DNA from: Rhodomicrobium udaipurense JA643
Lineage (GTDB): Bacteria; Pseudomonadota; Alphaproteobacteria; Rhizobiales; Rhodomicrobiaceae
Assembly (NCBI RefSeq): GCF_000636015.1
Contig: NZ_JFZJ01000004.1
Location: 1 to 64,000, forward strand
Direction of reading: 5' to 3'
DNA: 64,000 nt
The position numbers and the translations under genes were made by a program. Below, one piece after another: positions 39,590 to 49,078 of the stretch (position 1 is the stretch's first letter; each line of letters opens with the position of its first letter). The notes under the pieces were generated by a model. It saw only the letters and a list, made by a program, of their open reading frames with translations, was not told the origin of the DNA and did not search any database.

Positions 39590-40948
39590 TTAATTCGGCA
39601 CTTCCGCAGCCGCGGCCGCTGCGGGGGCCGCCGCGTTTTCGACCTTCTTCGCGACTTCGATCTTCTTGCCGTGCAGAAGGTCGATAGCCGCCTTCAACTG
39701 CACGTCCTTTTCTTTCTCCTTGGGAACATAGGAGATGCTGCCGGAAGCCTCCTGCGCGCCCTCGTTCTTCAGATGACCGCGCAGGCTCGCTTCGCCCTTC
39801 GGCGTAAACGATGCCATCTGCTGCTTGAGGTCGTCGGGAAGCTCGGGCTCCACCTGATAGTTCGGCGAGATGCCAGTCGCCTGGATCGAGCGCCCGGACG
39901 GCGTGTAGTAGCGTGCCGTCGTCAGACGGAGGCCGCCATTCGCGCCGAGCGGTATCATGGTCTGAACGGAGCCTTTTCCGAACGAGCGCGTACCGATTAC
40001 CTCGGCGCGCTTGTGATCCTGCAAAGCGCCCGCAACGATTTCCGAAGCCGAGGCCGAACCGCCGTTGATCAGAACGACAACGGGCTTACCCTCGGTGACG
40101 TCGCCGGATTTTGCACTCGCGCGGCTCGACTCGCTGGCGTTACGACCCTTGGTGAGCACGATCGCGCCCTTGTCGAGGAATGCGTCGGAGACGGCGATGG
40201 CTTGATCGAGAAGGCCGCCGGGGTTGTTGCGGAGGTCAAGGACGTAGCCCTTGAGCTTCGGACCGATGGTCTTCTTCAGGTCTTCGATGCCCTGCTTCAT
40301 ATATTCGTAGGTGTGTTCGCTCTGGAACGTCTTGACCTTGATCCAGCCGATATCGTCCTCGGCGCTGTACTTCACCGGGTTGATACGCACGATGTCACGC
40401 ACGACGCGCGTCTGGATCGGGGCGTTCGCGCCCTTGCGCATGATGGTGAGCATGATCGGCGAATCCACCGGCCCGCGCATCTTCTCCACCGCTTCGTTCA
40501 GCGAGAGGCCCTGGATCGACTCGCCATCGAGATGGGTGATGTAGTCGCCCGACATGACGCCCGCGCGATCAGCCGGCGTATTGTCGATGGGCGAAATCAC
40601 CTTCACGACGCCGTCTTCCATCGTGACTTCGATGCCTAGCCCGCCGAACTCGCCGCGCGTCTGCACCTGCATGTCCTGAAATTCTTTCGCCGTGAGGTAG
40701 CTCGAATGCGGATCGAGTCCTTGCAGCATGCCGTTGATCGCGTTTTCGATCAGCTTGGTGTCGTCCGGCTTTTCCACATACTCTGCGCGGACGCGCTCGA
40801 GCACTTCTCCGAAAAGGTCAAGCTGGCGGTAAATTTCCGCGTTCGCAGCAATGGCCTGATCCCGGCGCGTGGATTGCAAAATGAAAAAGCTGGCTGTGCA
40901 AACCAGCGCAATAAGAAGAGCACCGAGCGCGAGTTCGGATTTGCGCAT
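39590..40948 (-). CDS. ctpA: carboxy-terminal processing protease (S41)
   Basis: Periplasmic serine protease of 452 residues anchored by an N-terminal membrane segment (about 7-26). A PDZ domain (about 95-175, with GGLGIEV) precedes the S41 core, with catalytic Ser in GGSASASEI near 310 and Lys in RSFGKGSVQ near 335. The tail is long, Lys- and Ala-rich. Such proteases trim peptidoglycan hydrolases or lipoproteins. It follows envC by six bases, with its ribosome site inside the end of envC, so the two cell-wall genes form one operon closed by a strong terminator. Confidence 0.94.
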   Translation of the reverse strand: MRKSELALGALLIALVCTASFFILQSTRRDQAIAANAEIYRQLDLFGEVLERVRAEYVEKPDDTKLIENAINGMLQGLDPHSSYLTAKEFQDMQVQTRGEFGGLGIEVTMEDGVVKVISPIDNTPADRAGVMSGDYITHLDGESIQGLSLNEAVEKMRGPVDSPIMLTIMRKGANAPIQTRVVRDIVRINPVKYSAEDDIGWIKVKTFQSEHTYEYMKQGIEDLKKTIGPKLKGYVLDLRNNPGGLLDQAIAVSDAFLDKGAIVLTKGRNASESSRASAKSGDVTEGKPVVVLINGGSASASEIVAGALQDHKRAEVIGTRSFGKGSVQTMIPLGANGGLRLTTARYYTPSGRSIQATGISPNYQVEPELPDDLKQQMASFTPKGEASLRGHLKNEGAQEASGSISYVPKEKEKDVQLKAAIDLLHGKKIEVAKKVENAAAPAAAAAAEVPN

Positions 40949-40954
40949 GTATAT

Positions 40955-42406
40955 TCAACCTTTTCCTCCCGCAGACCACCACGGTGCGGGATCGACAGAC
41001 TGTTGCTCTCTACGAAATTCGACGTAGAGTGATGGGCGTTTCGGTGTCGTTCCGTCGGCGCGGGTTTCAGACCCCATCGCCGCCAGAGGCTCACCGGCCA
41101 GAACGAATTGACCTTGGTCGACCTCGATCCGCTCCATGCCTGCTATTACAACATGATAGCCCCCACCGGCATCGATAATCAAGAGTTGACCATATGAGCG
41201 GAACGGGCCAGCGAACAAAACCTGACCGTCGCAGGGCGAGATAACCTGTGCTCCGGGTCGCGACTCTAGGTGAATACCCTTCGATGGACTGCCATCTTCG
41301 GTTGTTTGTCCAAAATTGACAAGAGCTTTTCCCTGTACTGGCATGGGCAGAAGACCCTGCGCCGCAGCGAAGGGTATCGACGGTTTCATCCGGCCGGCCT
41401 GAAGTGCAACCCGCGTGGCATCTGGCTTGAATTCGTTCGACTTGCTATCCGCTTCTGCCTTGCTTGCGCTGATTGCGGGAAGCATGTCCTCAAGGCTCTT
41501 GATGCTGGCTATGTTGATCTTCGATGCGCTGCCGAGACTTTCCAGCGTGGCCGCGTTGGCCTGTATCTGCTCCCGGTTTTCGGCGATAAGGAGGTCGAGT
41601 TGCGCCTTGATCCGAAAGTTCTGCGCCTGCTCGATCCTGCGGCGCTGCTCCTGAAGCGCGACGTCTTTCTCGATCGCCTCCAGCGCGTCAACGTCGACCG
41701 TTAACTGTGTGGCAAGTTTTTCGACATCGGCATAAAAAGTTGCGAGCACCATGCCGCTGCGGATCATCTTCAACGCGTCGCGCGTGTGCGTGATGAGAAG
41801 CGGCGGCGGCTGGCGCGAAAGCCCCTGCATGAGAGAGAACAGCGCTGAAAGCTGCTGGCTCTTGGCGTCGAGCTTCGTCTGCTGCTCCTTCATCTTTTCG
41901 CGCGTTTCGGCGAGCCGCGTTTCGAGATCCGAGAGGCGCTTCTCGGACAGCCTCAGCGAGCGCGCCGTCTCCACCAGACGCGCCTGGAGCCGCGCGCGAT
42001 TATTCGCCAGCGTGCGCTTGTCCCTCGATAGCTCGCCCTGACGCGCCTTGATCTCTTCAAGCCGCGCCTTCCGCTGAATGTAAAGTTCCCGCGCCTGCTC
42101 ATTATCGAGCTTCGCCTCGGCCGCGCCCTCCTTGCCGGAGCGACGGCTGGGCTTGATGCGGTTTTCGATGCCCTTGTTGAGGGGCTTAGAGGCGCGAACT
42201 CTGGGCGCGCTCTGCCTCGGCGAGCGCTGCGAAGCGGAGGGTGCGCCCGTTGCCTTCTCACCCTCGGCCGATCCGAAAATGTTACTGATGAGATCGTCGG
42301 CGGCGCGGGCAGCCTCGGGCGAAAACGCCAGAAAGACGCCCATAGAGACGAACAGAACGAAAGATCGCCGCGCCAATCGCTTCCCCCAGAAAAAATCGCA
42401 CCCCAT
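40955..42406 (-). CDS. envC: murein hydrolase activator (EnvC-like, degenerate M23 domain)
   Basis: Periplasmic protein of 483 residues. Signal peptide (about 1-36, ending ARAAD), a Ser/Pro-rich linker, a long coiled coil (about 80-260) and a C-terminal LytM/M23 domain (about 360-470). The metal ligands of active M23 enzymes are not all present: the HxxxD motif reads HLES and the HxH motif reads HVVI. It should therefore activate amidases at division rather than cut peptidoglycan itself. The ATG at 42406 fits the signal peptide; the open frame upstream of it does not look coding. ctpA follows after six bases. Confidence 0.88.
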   Translation of the reverse strand: MGCDFFWGKRLARRSFVLFVSMGVFLAFSPEAARAADDLISNIFGSAEGEKATGAPSASQRSPRQSAPRVRASKPLNKGIENRIKPSRRSGKEGAAEAKLDNEQARELYIQRKARLEEIKARQGELSRDKRTLANNRARLQARLVETARSLRLSEKRLSDLETRLAETREKMKEQQTKLDAKSQQLSALFSLMQGLSRQPPPLLITHTRDALKMIRSGMVLATFYADVEKLATQLTVDVDALEAIEKDVALQEQRRRIEQAQNFRIKAQLDLLIAENREQIQANAATLESLGSASKINIASIKSLEDMLPAISASKAEADSKSNEFKPDATRVALQAGRMKPSIPFAAAQGLLPMPVQGKALVNFGQTTEDGSPSKGIHLESRPGAQVISPCDGQVLFAGPFRSYGQLLIIDAGGGYHVVIAGMERIEVDQGQFVLAGEPLAAMGSETRADGTTPKRPSLYVEFRREQQSVDPAPWWSAGGKG

Positions 42407-42745
42407 GATGGCGCGCCCGGTTCTCTCGCACCGGCATCGGAGCGAAATTATGAACCTCAACCGTACGCGGCAACATCTTTTGGACCAAAGCGAGGCTTTC
42501 ACCCGCCACCCGCCAAAAGTTGGATGAAAGGCACGGATTGGCAGGCACCCAGCGCTCGCCGACGTGACGATGGCATTCAAGTCATTGTGAAAAGCCGTTC
42601 GGTGGATTGTCAGGAATTGTGCCGCTTCATAAGTGGCGAGACTTGGAGGGGCGCACGTCGACGGCGAGCGATCCTCCGGCTTCCGCGCGTGGTCCGATCC
42701 GGGCGACGCGGGGCATCGGCCAATTCAAGCGTCCAGGGAGAGAAC

Positions 42746-43231
42746 ATGACTATCGCACCCGGCACTCACCTTCCCCATGCGAAATTCAAGATCATGACCG
42801 CGACCGGCCCGGCCGATGTTTCCGCGGACGAGCTTTTCGGCGGCAAGAAAGCCGTGCTATTCGCGGTTCCCGGCGCGTTTACGCCGACATGCAGCCTCGC
42901 GCACCTGCCCGGCTTCATCGAGCATGCGGACGACTTCAAGGCGAAGGGCGTCGACGTGGTGGCCTGCACCGCCGTCAACGACGTGTTTGTGCTGGACGCT
43001 TGGGCAAAATCGACCGGAGCCGGGGAAAAGATCGTGTTTCTCGCCGATGGCAGCGGCGATTTCGCCAAGACAATCGGGCTCGATCTCGATGCGGGCGCGT
43101 TCGGCCTCGGCCTCCGCTCGAAGCGTTATGCGATGCTGCTCGAAGACGGCGTGGTGAAAGCGCTCCACGTTGAGGAAAATCCCTCCGTCGCGGAGGCGAG
43201 CAGCGCTGACCGTCTTCTCGCGGACCTCTGA
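42746..43231 (+). CDS. peroxiredoxin (Prx5/AhpE-like, thiol-dependent)
   Basis: Cytoplasmic thiol peroxidase of 161 residues. The peroxidatic cysteine motif PGAFTPTCSLAHLPGF is at about 42-57 with the Thr two residues before the cysteine, as required. FGLGLRSKRYAMLLEDG in the C-terminal half is typical of the Prx5 subgroup. It reduces H2O2 and organic peroxides, probably with glutathione/glutaredoxin or thioredoxin. GGGAG is five bases before the ATG at 42746. It diverges from the envC-ctpA operon. Confidence 0.93.
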   Translation: MTIAPGTHLPHAKFKIMTATGPADVSADELFGGKKAVLFAVPGAFTPTCSLAHLPGFIEHADDFKAKGVDVVACTAVNDVFVLDAWAKSTGAGEKIVFLADGSGDFAKTIGLDLDAGAFGLGLRSKRYAMLLEDGVVKALHVEENPSVAEASSADRLLADL

Positions 43232-43293
43232 GTCGTCGCCTGCGCCTCAGCGCCGATCACCGATCAGGATGGGTCAGCCTGATCGGGCACGGA

Positions 43294-44184
43294 CTACGCT
43301 TCGTCGACGACGAATGTGCAGACCACCTCGTTGCCGCAGCCGACATAGTCCAGCGAACTGAACGACATTCTTAGCGCCGTCGCGATGCCGCGCCCATGGG
43401 GATGCATGGCCCGCTCGGGGCTGATGTCGAGAAAAGGCCGCCAGTCAAATCCATTTCCCTGGTCGCGAATGCGCGCCCGAAGCGTCTTGCCGTCCGTCTC
43501 GAAGCTCAGCCACGCCCATTTCTCGCGGTTGGCGGGCAGGGCGAGCCGACGCTCGATTTCCTCCCGCAGCCGCCCTTCGAGAATGAGGCGCGTCTTCTCC
43601 TGATAGGTGATGCCGAGATTGCCGTGCTCGATCGCGTTGGAGAGCATTTCATGCAGGCCGTAGATGGCCGCTTCCGGCTCGGGGAAACAATTGGCGATGA
43701 GGAAGGCGAGGCTGCGCGCCTCTTGCGGGGTGCGGAATCGGAAGCGAGCCTGTTCGAGAAGCCCCATGAGGCTGCGATGCTGCGCTACCTCCTCGCGGAG
43801 CCGCTGTTTCTGCGCGGCGTCCTGAAGCGCGGCGCCGACGATGGCGAGCAGCATCTGATCTTCATACGGCTTCGTGAGGTAGTAATAGACGCCCGCCTTG
43901 ATGCCCTGAAGGATCTGGTCGCGGGAGGTTGCCGCCGTCTGCATGATGACGGGAATGTCGGCAAAACGCGCATCCGCCTTCACCGCTTTCAGCACCTCAA
44001 TGCCGCCCATGCGCGGCATCATGCGGTCGAGGAGGATTGCATCGATGCCGGACGTGTCTTGGAGGCGCTGAAGCGCGGTGTCGCCGTCGTCGGCCTCCAC
44101 CACATCGTAGCCCCCTTCGCACAGAAGCTCGCGCAGGATATCGCGGTTCAGCGCGTCGTCGTCGACATAAAGAATCTTGCGCAT
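43294..44184 (-). CDS. response regulator with C-terminal HATPase-like domain
   Basis: 296-residue cytoplasmic protein. An N-terminal receiver domain (1-120) has the acidic pocket DDD at 8-10, phosphate acceptor Asp in LLDRMMPRMGG near 53, Thr in MQTAATSRD and Lys in LTKPYED near 105. A middle helical linker is followed by an ATPase domain of the anti-sigma-factor type (about 165-296) with EMLSNAIEHGNLG (N-box) and DQGNGFDW, MHPHGRGIA (G-boxes). There is no DNA-binding domain. It may act as a switch-controlled kinase or partner-binding protein, as in general-stress phosphorelays; inference. A histidine kinase gene lies 217 bases upstream on the same strand. Confidence 0.8.
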   Translation of the reverse strand: MRKILYVDDDALNRDILRELLCEGGYDVVEADDGDTALQRLQDTSGIDAILLDRMMPRMGGIEVLKAVKADARFADIPVIMQTAATSRDQILQGIKAGVYYYLTKPYEDQMLLAIVGAALQDAAQKQRLREEVAQHRSLMGLLEQARFRFRTPQEARSLAFLIANCFPEPEAAIYGLHEMLSNAIEHGNLGITYQEKTRLILEGRLREEIERRLALPANREKWAWLSFETDGKTLRARIRDQGNGFDWRPFLDISPERAMHPHGRGIATALRMSFSSLDYVGCGNEVVCTFVVDEA

Positions 44185-44401
44185 ACGAAACCCGCGAAAA
44201 CATCGGCACGGCGAAGGGGCGACAAATTGCCTCCTGACCTAAAGAACTAGAAAAACCTGAAAACGCGATGAAGGGTTCCGTCGCGGAGAGGGCGGACGAT
44301 CAGGTAGGGCATTCAGGCGGCGCGGGGAAGCACGCATTTGATGACAGCGCCCCGTCCGCGTCCGTTCGCGGCCTAGATGCGCCCGCTGTGCGCGGGGGGC
44401 G

Positions 44402-46354
44402 TCAGGAGCAGGTCGGTTTAACCTGATCGGGTTCGGCTCTGGGAATGATGAAATGAATCGATGCCCCGTTTGAAGAAGGGGCCGCCCATATGCGGCCGCC
44501 GTGCAGTCGAACGATTTCCCGGCAGATCGTCAGGCCGAGCCCCGATCCCCCCGCTCCGGTGTCCGTCTTGCTGCTCTGAGTGAATTTGTCGAACACGCGA
44601 TCGAGTTCTCCCTCCGGGATGCCGATACCGCAGTCTTCGATATGACAGTGGATGGCATCGCGGCCATCGGGCATCGCGTCATCGCTCATGGTGACGGTGA
44701 TGGTTCCACCTGTCGGAGAAAACTTGATCGCGTTCGAGAACAGATTGACGAAAACCTGCATCATGCGCCGTGCGTCGAATACGGCTTCAAGGTCGCTGGT
44801 TTGTGCCTCAAATCGCAGGCGCAGAGCCTTCTCCTCGACAAGCGAGCCGAGTTCGACCCCCGCTTTCCGCGCCACGTCCATGAGGTTTCCGCGCTCAATG
44901 TCCAGATCGGACCAGGCCGACTCGAGTTTGGACAGGTCGAGCAGCGCGTTTAGCATGCCGAGAAGGCGGTCGCCCGCCGTTTGTATGTTCGTAAGGCACT
45001 TCTCCAGCCGGGCTTCGTCGCTTCGGCGCGCAGCCTTCAACCCGAACGCGGCATAGTTCAGGATCGCGTGCATCGGCGTCCTGAATTCATGGCTCATATT
45101 CATGAGAAAGGCTGTCTTCAGCCGATTGGCTTCTTCGGCCTGCTCCTTGGCGGTTTTCAGTTCCACGTTGATGTGTTGAAGCCGCCCGCGCTCTGCTGCC
45201 AGAGCCGTGCTCGTTCTGCCAAGCTGGCGGTGACGGCGGCGCAGGCTGTCGTTCGCCAGCGCGAGCCTGCGACTTCCATCGTAAAGCGCGACCTCCCGTT
45301 CCACGCGCCGGGCGATCTCACGCGCTAGAACCCAGCTCAGGCTGAGAAGAAGCGCCAGGACGCTCGCGCATAGCGCTCCCAGTTTGGCGGCGGCTCTGTT
45401 GACGGCGGCGTAAACCTCCGGCTCCGCGATCCCGGACAAGACCAGAAGCGGATAATCGCCGACCTTGCGCCAGCGGAAAAAGGTTTCGGAACCGTTCAGC
45501 GGATCATGTGCGCGCCTTTGCCCGGCGAGCAGGCCGCCGGTGAGTGCTTGCAGGTTCGGGTATGTCATTCCCACGAGTGAGACGTCGGTCTTCTGCCAGT
45601 TGGCGAAGGATGCGCGGATGACGCCATCCGTCCCCACAAGCATCAGGCTACCGCTTTTGCCGAGGTTGATCGATCGCTGAAGCGTCGTCAGCGACTCAGG
45701 CGAAAGCGAAAAGACGATGATGCCCGCTAGCTTCCCGTCCGGGCCTTCCACCCGGTCCGTGATCTGGATCGTCCATTGCCGCGAGATGCGGCCGATCACC
45801 GGCTTGCCGATATAGAGGCCGGGCCGCCCCTCCAATTGCACACGGATGTGTTCGCGATCCGAGAGGTCTATTGGCGGCGCGTTTGGGGTCAGAGACGACG
45901 CAAGCAGCTTTCCGTCCGGCCCGACGAAGGCGATCTGCACGGTTGACGAAGATGAGGCCAGGGCGGGGAGGTAAGTCTGCCAGTCGACTAGGCTAAGGCT
46001 CGTTCCGTGCGCCGCGAATTGTGGCTTGAGAAACTGTATCGCGCTCGCGACCATCTCAAGGTTTGCGCGCGCCTGCTCTTCGAACGCGGCCGAAAGGGTG
46101 GAGACATGGTTCCAGGCGCGGTTTTCGGCGTAGGAGCGCGCCTCGTTGACGACAGCGCAGAAGAAAAGAACGGTGCCTATCACCACGCCGCATGCGGAGA
46201 TCGCGACCGCGAGCCTGAGTTTGGCGCCCGAACGCCGTATGCGTCCGCGCCTGTCAGGTTTGAGACCGCGCCGCTTAACCGCCATGTTGTGCAAATCGGG
46301 GCTTGAATATGCGCTTTCGCTTCCGCTCGGCAACACTCGGGAGAATGCGGACAT
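44402..46354 (-). CDS. membrane sensor histidine kinase with Cache-type sensor
   Basis: 650-residue sensor kinase. Two membrane segments (about 45-70 and 325-350) enclose a periplasmic region of about 250 residues resembling a double Cache domain (LSDREHIRVQ, GRISRQWTIQITDRV). A coiled-coil linker with repeated Arg/Glu follows, then the HisKA dimerisation domain with phospho-accepting His in MSHEFRTPMHAI near 420, and HATPase with N-box NLFSNAIKFSP and G-boxes DCGIGIP and GSGLGLTI. The ligand is unknown; Cache domains often bind carboxylates or amino acids. The ATG at 46354 has GGAGG upstream. The response regulator at 43294 is the likely partner. Confidence 0.87.
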   Translation of the reverse strand: MSAFSRVLPSGSESAYSSPDLHNMAVKRRGLKPDRRGRIRRSGAKLRLAVAISACGVVIGTVLFFCAVVNEARSYAENRAWNHVSTLSAAFEEQARANLEMVASAIQFLKPQFAAHGTSLSLVDWQTYLPALASSSSTVQIAFVGPDGKLLASSLTPNAPPIDLSDREHIRVQLEGRPGLYIGKPVIGRISRQWTIQITDRVEGPDGKLAGIIVFSLSPESLTTLQRSINLGKSGSLMLVGTDGVIRASFANWQKTDVSLVGMTYPNLQALTGGLLAGQRRAHDPLNGSETFFRWRKVGDYPLLVLSGIAEPEVYAAVNRAAAKLGALCASVLALLLSLSWVLAREIARRVEREVALYDGSRRLALANDSLRRRHRQLGRTSTALAAERGRLQHINVELKTAKEQAEEANRLKTAFLMNMSHEFRTPMHAILNYAAFGLKAARRSDEARLEKCLTNIQTAGDRLLGMLNALLDLSKLESAWSDLDIERGNLMDVARKAGVELGSLVEEKALRLRFEAQTSDLEAVFDARRMMQVFVNLFSNAIKFSPTGGTITVTMSDDAMPDGRDAIHCHIEDCGIGIPEGELDRVFDKFTQSSKTDTGAGGSGLGLTICREIVRLHGGRIWAAPSSNGASIHFIIPRAEPDQVKPTCS

Positions 46355-46631
46355 AGACCTCCGCACCAATACGCTTAGTCAAAGCTCGGGGGATATTCCA
46401 GCGTTGAAGCGCACCTTTGCTTCCTCTCGGTAAAAGGCATTTCCACAAATTGTTGAATATTATCGTCGCGTCGAGGCAAATCCCGCGAATGTGAGTAGGC
46501 TCGCGGCGCATGGCGCTGCGGCCGTTCAGCCCACTCGCGCGGACGCAACTTTTCCGATAATGCTTGTCTTCGCGCGCCGATGGCCTCGATGCTGCTCGAC
46601 ATCAGAATGTCAAGCCGACGCAACAATAGAG

Positions 46632-47714
46632 ATGATTGCACCTGAAATGACCTCTTCCCTGAGCGTGAAAACGTCCGGCATCCTCCCCTCGCAGGCCATT
46701 GCGAAGCTCGTCTCTGATGGCGCGATCGCGGCTTCCGCCTCCATCGGCGAGGGACAGATCCAGCCCGCAAGCCTCGATCTTCGGCTTGGCCGTCGCGCAT
46801 TTCGCGTGCGCGCCAGCTTCATTCCGGGGCCGGGAACGAAGACGGAAGACCAGATCGAGCGCTTCAGGCTGCACACCATCGACCTCGGCCCCGGCGCGGT
46901 GCTCGAAGTCGGTTGCGTGTACGTCGCGGAGATCGACGAGTCGCTTGCGCTGCCGCTGTTCCTTTCCGGCATCGCCAACCCGAAAAGCTCGACCGGCCGC
47001 CTTGATGTGTTCACGCGCGTCATCGCCGACCACGGTCCCGGCTTCGACCAGACCGGCGCGGGCTACAAGGGGCGGCTTTGGCTCGAAATCTGCCCGCAGA
47101 CCTTTCCGATCCTCGTGCGCACGGGATCGCGCCTCTCGCAGATCCGGTTCCGCGACGCGAACGGCGGCGGTGCGGGCGCGTCTGCCGAGGCAGGCGGCCA
47201 GCCGCGCGATGTCGCGTTGTCCGTCGAGCTGGGCGGCGAGCCGGGCGCGCTGATCGGCTATCGCGCCAAGCGCCACACCGGCGTCATCGACGTCGACCGC
47301 GCGGGCGCCTACGACATCGAGGAGTTCTGGGAGCCGATCGCGGCCACCCATCACCACCGCCTGATCCTCGACCCGGACGAGTTCTATATCCTCGCCTCGA
47401 AGGAGGCGGTGCGCGTGCCCGCCACCCACGCCGCCGAAATGGAGCCGTTCAATGCACTGATGGGCGAATTTCGCGTGCATTATGCGGGTTTCTTCGATCC
47501 TGGTTTCGGCATGGCTGAGGCCGGCGGCCAAGGCAGCCGCGCCGTGCTGGAGGTGCGCAGCCACAAGGTGCCGTTCATCCTGGAAGACGGTCAGCTGATT
47601 GGGCGGCTTAGCTACGAACCGCTCTCGGAGCCGCCCGCTCGTCTCTACGGGCACGACATCGGCTCGCACTATCAGGCGCAGTCGCTGAAGCTGTCGAAGC
47701 ACTTTCGCGCGTGA
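46632..47714 (+). CDS. dcd: 2'-deoxycytidine 5'-triphosphate deaminase, long form
   Basis: Enzyme of about 360 residues of the dCTP deaminase/dUTPase superfamily. It appears to contain two trimeric-dUTPase-like domains in tandem, about twice the 190 residues of E. coli Dcd. The first contains GQIQPASLDLRLG (near 35) and PKSSTGRLDVFTRVI (near 120) with the serine-arginine pair and catalytic glutamate region GYKGRLWLEI; the second contains a related block around GFFDPGFG and AVLEVRSHKVPF. It produces dUMP precursors for dTTP. Start uncertain: ATG at 46632 or 46647, neither with a strong ribosome site. Confidence 0.87.
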   Translation: MIAPEMTSSLSVKTSGILPSQAIAKLVSDGAIAASASIGEGQIQPASLDLRLGRRAFRVRASFIPGPGTKTEDQIERFRLHTIDLGPGAVLEVGCVYVAEIDESLALPLFLSGIANPKSSTGRLDVFTRVIADHGPGFDQTGAGYKGRLWLEICPQTFPILVRTGSRLSQIRFRDANGGGAGASAEAGGQPRDVALSVELGGEPGALIGYRAKRHTGVIDVDRAGAYDIEEFWEPIAATHHHRLILDPDEFYILASKEAVRVPATHAAEMEPFNALMGEFRVHYAGFFDPGFGMAEAGGQGSRAVLEVRSHKVPFILEDGQLIGRLSYEPLSEPPARLYGHDIGSHYQAQSLKLSKHFRA

Positions 47715-47738
47715 AAGGGTGAGCGAATCGCGGCCAAG

Positions 47739-49078
47739 TCAGTAGGCGATGCTGACGCGAACGCCGCCATAGACCGCGTCCTTGTTTTCCGCGACGCCTC
47801 CAGCCGGATTCCACATGTATTGCAGGTCAGGCTGGATCGCGAAGCCCGGCGCGATTTGAAACTTGTAGAACACTTCCGCCACGGCTTCGAAATTGCGGAC
47901 GCGGTAGGACGAGTCTTCATAATCGCGAAGGTAACGATCCGCCCTGCTTGCATCGCCAGAGACCAGCACGTAGTCAATGGCTGCGCCAAAAGTGTCGTCC
48001 GGACGATTCGGAACGTAACCTTTCAAGAACACCCCGCCATCAATGTAGAACGCGATGAGGTTGCGGTCTGACGGCGCCCCCGCGACCCGCGCAAAGGCAA
48101 AGACGCCCTTCTCGGGGTCATCCGGGAGCGCATAAATCTGCTGATCGATCATGGCATAGAAGCTGTAGTTGCCAGAGTACACGCGCCGAGCGACATTGAC
48201 ACCGTTGTCGATCAGCGTTGCTGAGTAGGCATCTTTGAAGTTTCCGAAGTGCTGCCATGCGCCGAATTTGATGACGCCGGGAAGGCTCAGTACATCGCTT
48301 GATGCTTTTTCCTTATCCCTGTCCTTCTTGCCCCCCCCTTTTCCGTCGCCCTTATCCCCGTCCTTCGCGCGCTGATTATACTTGTACTGTATCTCCTCGA
48401 TCACGAACGGCGGGTCTTGCACACGGAAATCGGTGCCGTTGCGGTTGCAGCGTTGTCCGTCCTCGCAGCCGGCCGGATTGCCATTATAGATCGCGCCGAG
48501 AAATGTCAGGTTGTCGGTCATCTCGACTTTCACACGCGCGCCGGGAGTCGCCAGAGGATAGGCGTTGCCGCCGTTCGGCAGATTGTTAGCCCAGATAGCC
48601 GGCCAGCCGAATGAGGAGTTAAGAAACTTGCCGCCAGTGTCGGTGGTGAAGAACTCGGCGTCGACCGCGAGTTGACCGGCGCGCACCGACACGCTCTCGC
48701 CGAATTTCTGTTCGAGCCAAAGCTCAAACAGGCGCGTGGACGGCAGCGCCTCGATGGAACTTATGTAATCGAACGGGTAGCCGAGATATTTTTCGAGCCC
48801 CGCGCCGTGGATCTGATAGCCGTTTACGTGGAATGTCAGCCCCTTGGCTCCCCACAGCTTTTCGAGATCGGCGTCGACGAGGATTTCAAGGCGACCGAGG
48901 TAAGTGGTGACGTCCTCCCTGCCGCCGGAGCTACTCCACGCGCGTCCTTGTCCGGTCCGCCATCAAGGCTTGTGGCGATGGATTGTTCAGGCAGGCCGTC
49001 TTTTTCGTCTGCAAGTGCGGGGGTCGCACCAATAGCCAGCGCCAGGAATATTGCTGAGCAGCACGCGGCAAGCCTCAT
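47739..49078 (-). pseudogene. OprB-family carbohydrate porin gene, frameshifted
   Basis: Remains of a gene for an OprB-type sugar porin. The first part (49078 to about 48940) encodes a proper signal peptide ending PALADEK and a short mature start. The rest, in another frame, runs from about 48940 to 47739: AWSSSGGREDVTTYLGRLE, VDADLEKLWG, YQIHGAG, EALPSTRLFELWLEQKFG, then WPAIWANN and an aromatic end in RVSIAY. Both parts are OprB-like, but the joint near 48930-48960 needs a one-base shift, and about 35-45 residues usual there seem missing. The span is 1340 bases, not divisible by three. It would not give a full protein. Confidence 0.75.
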
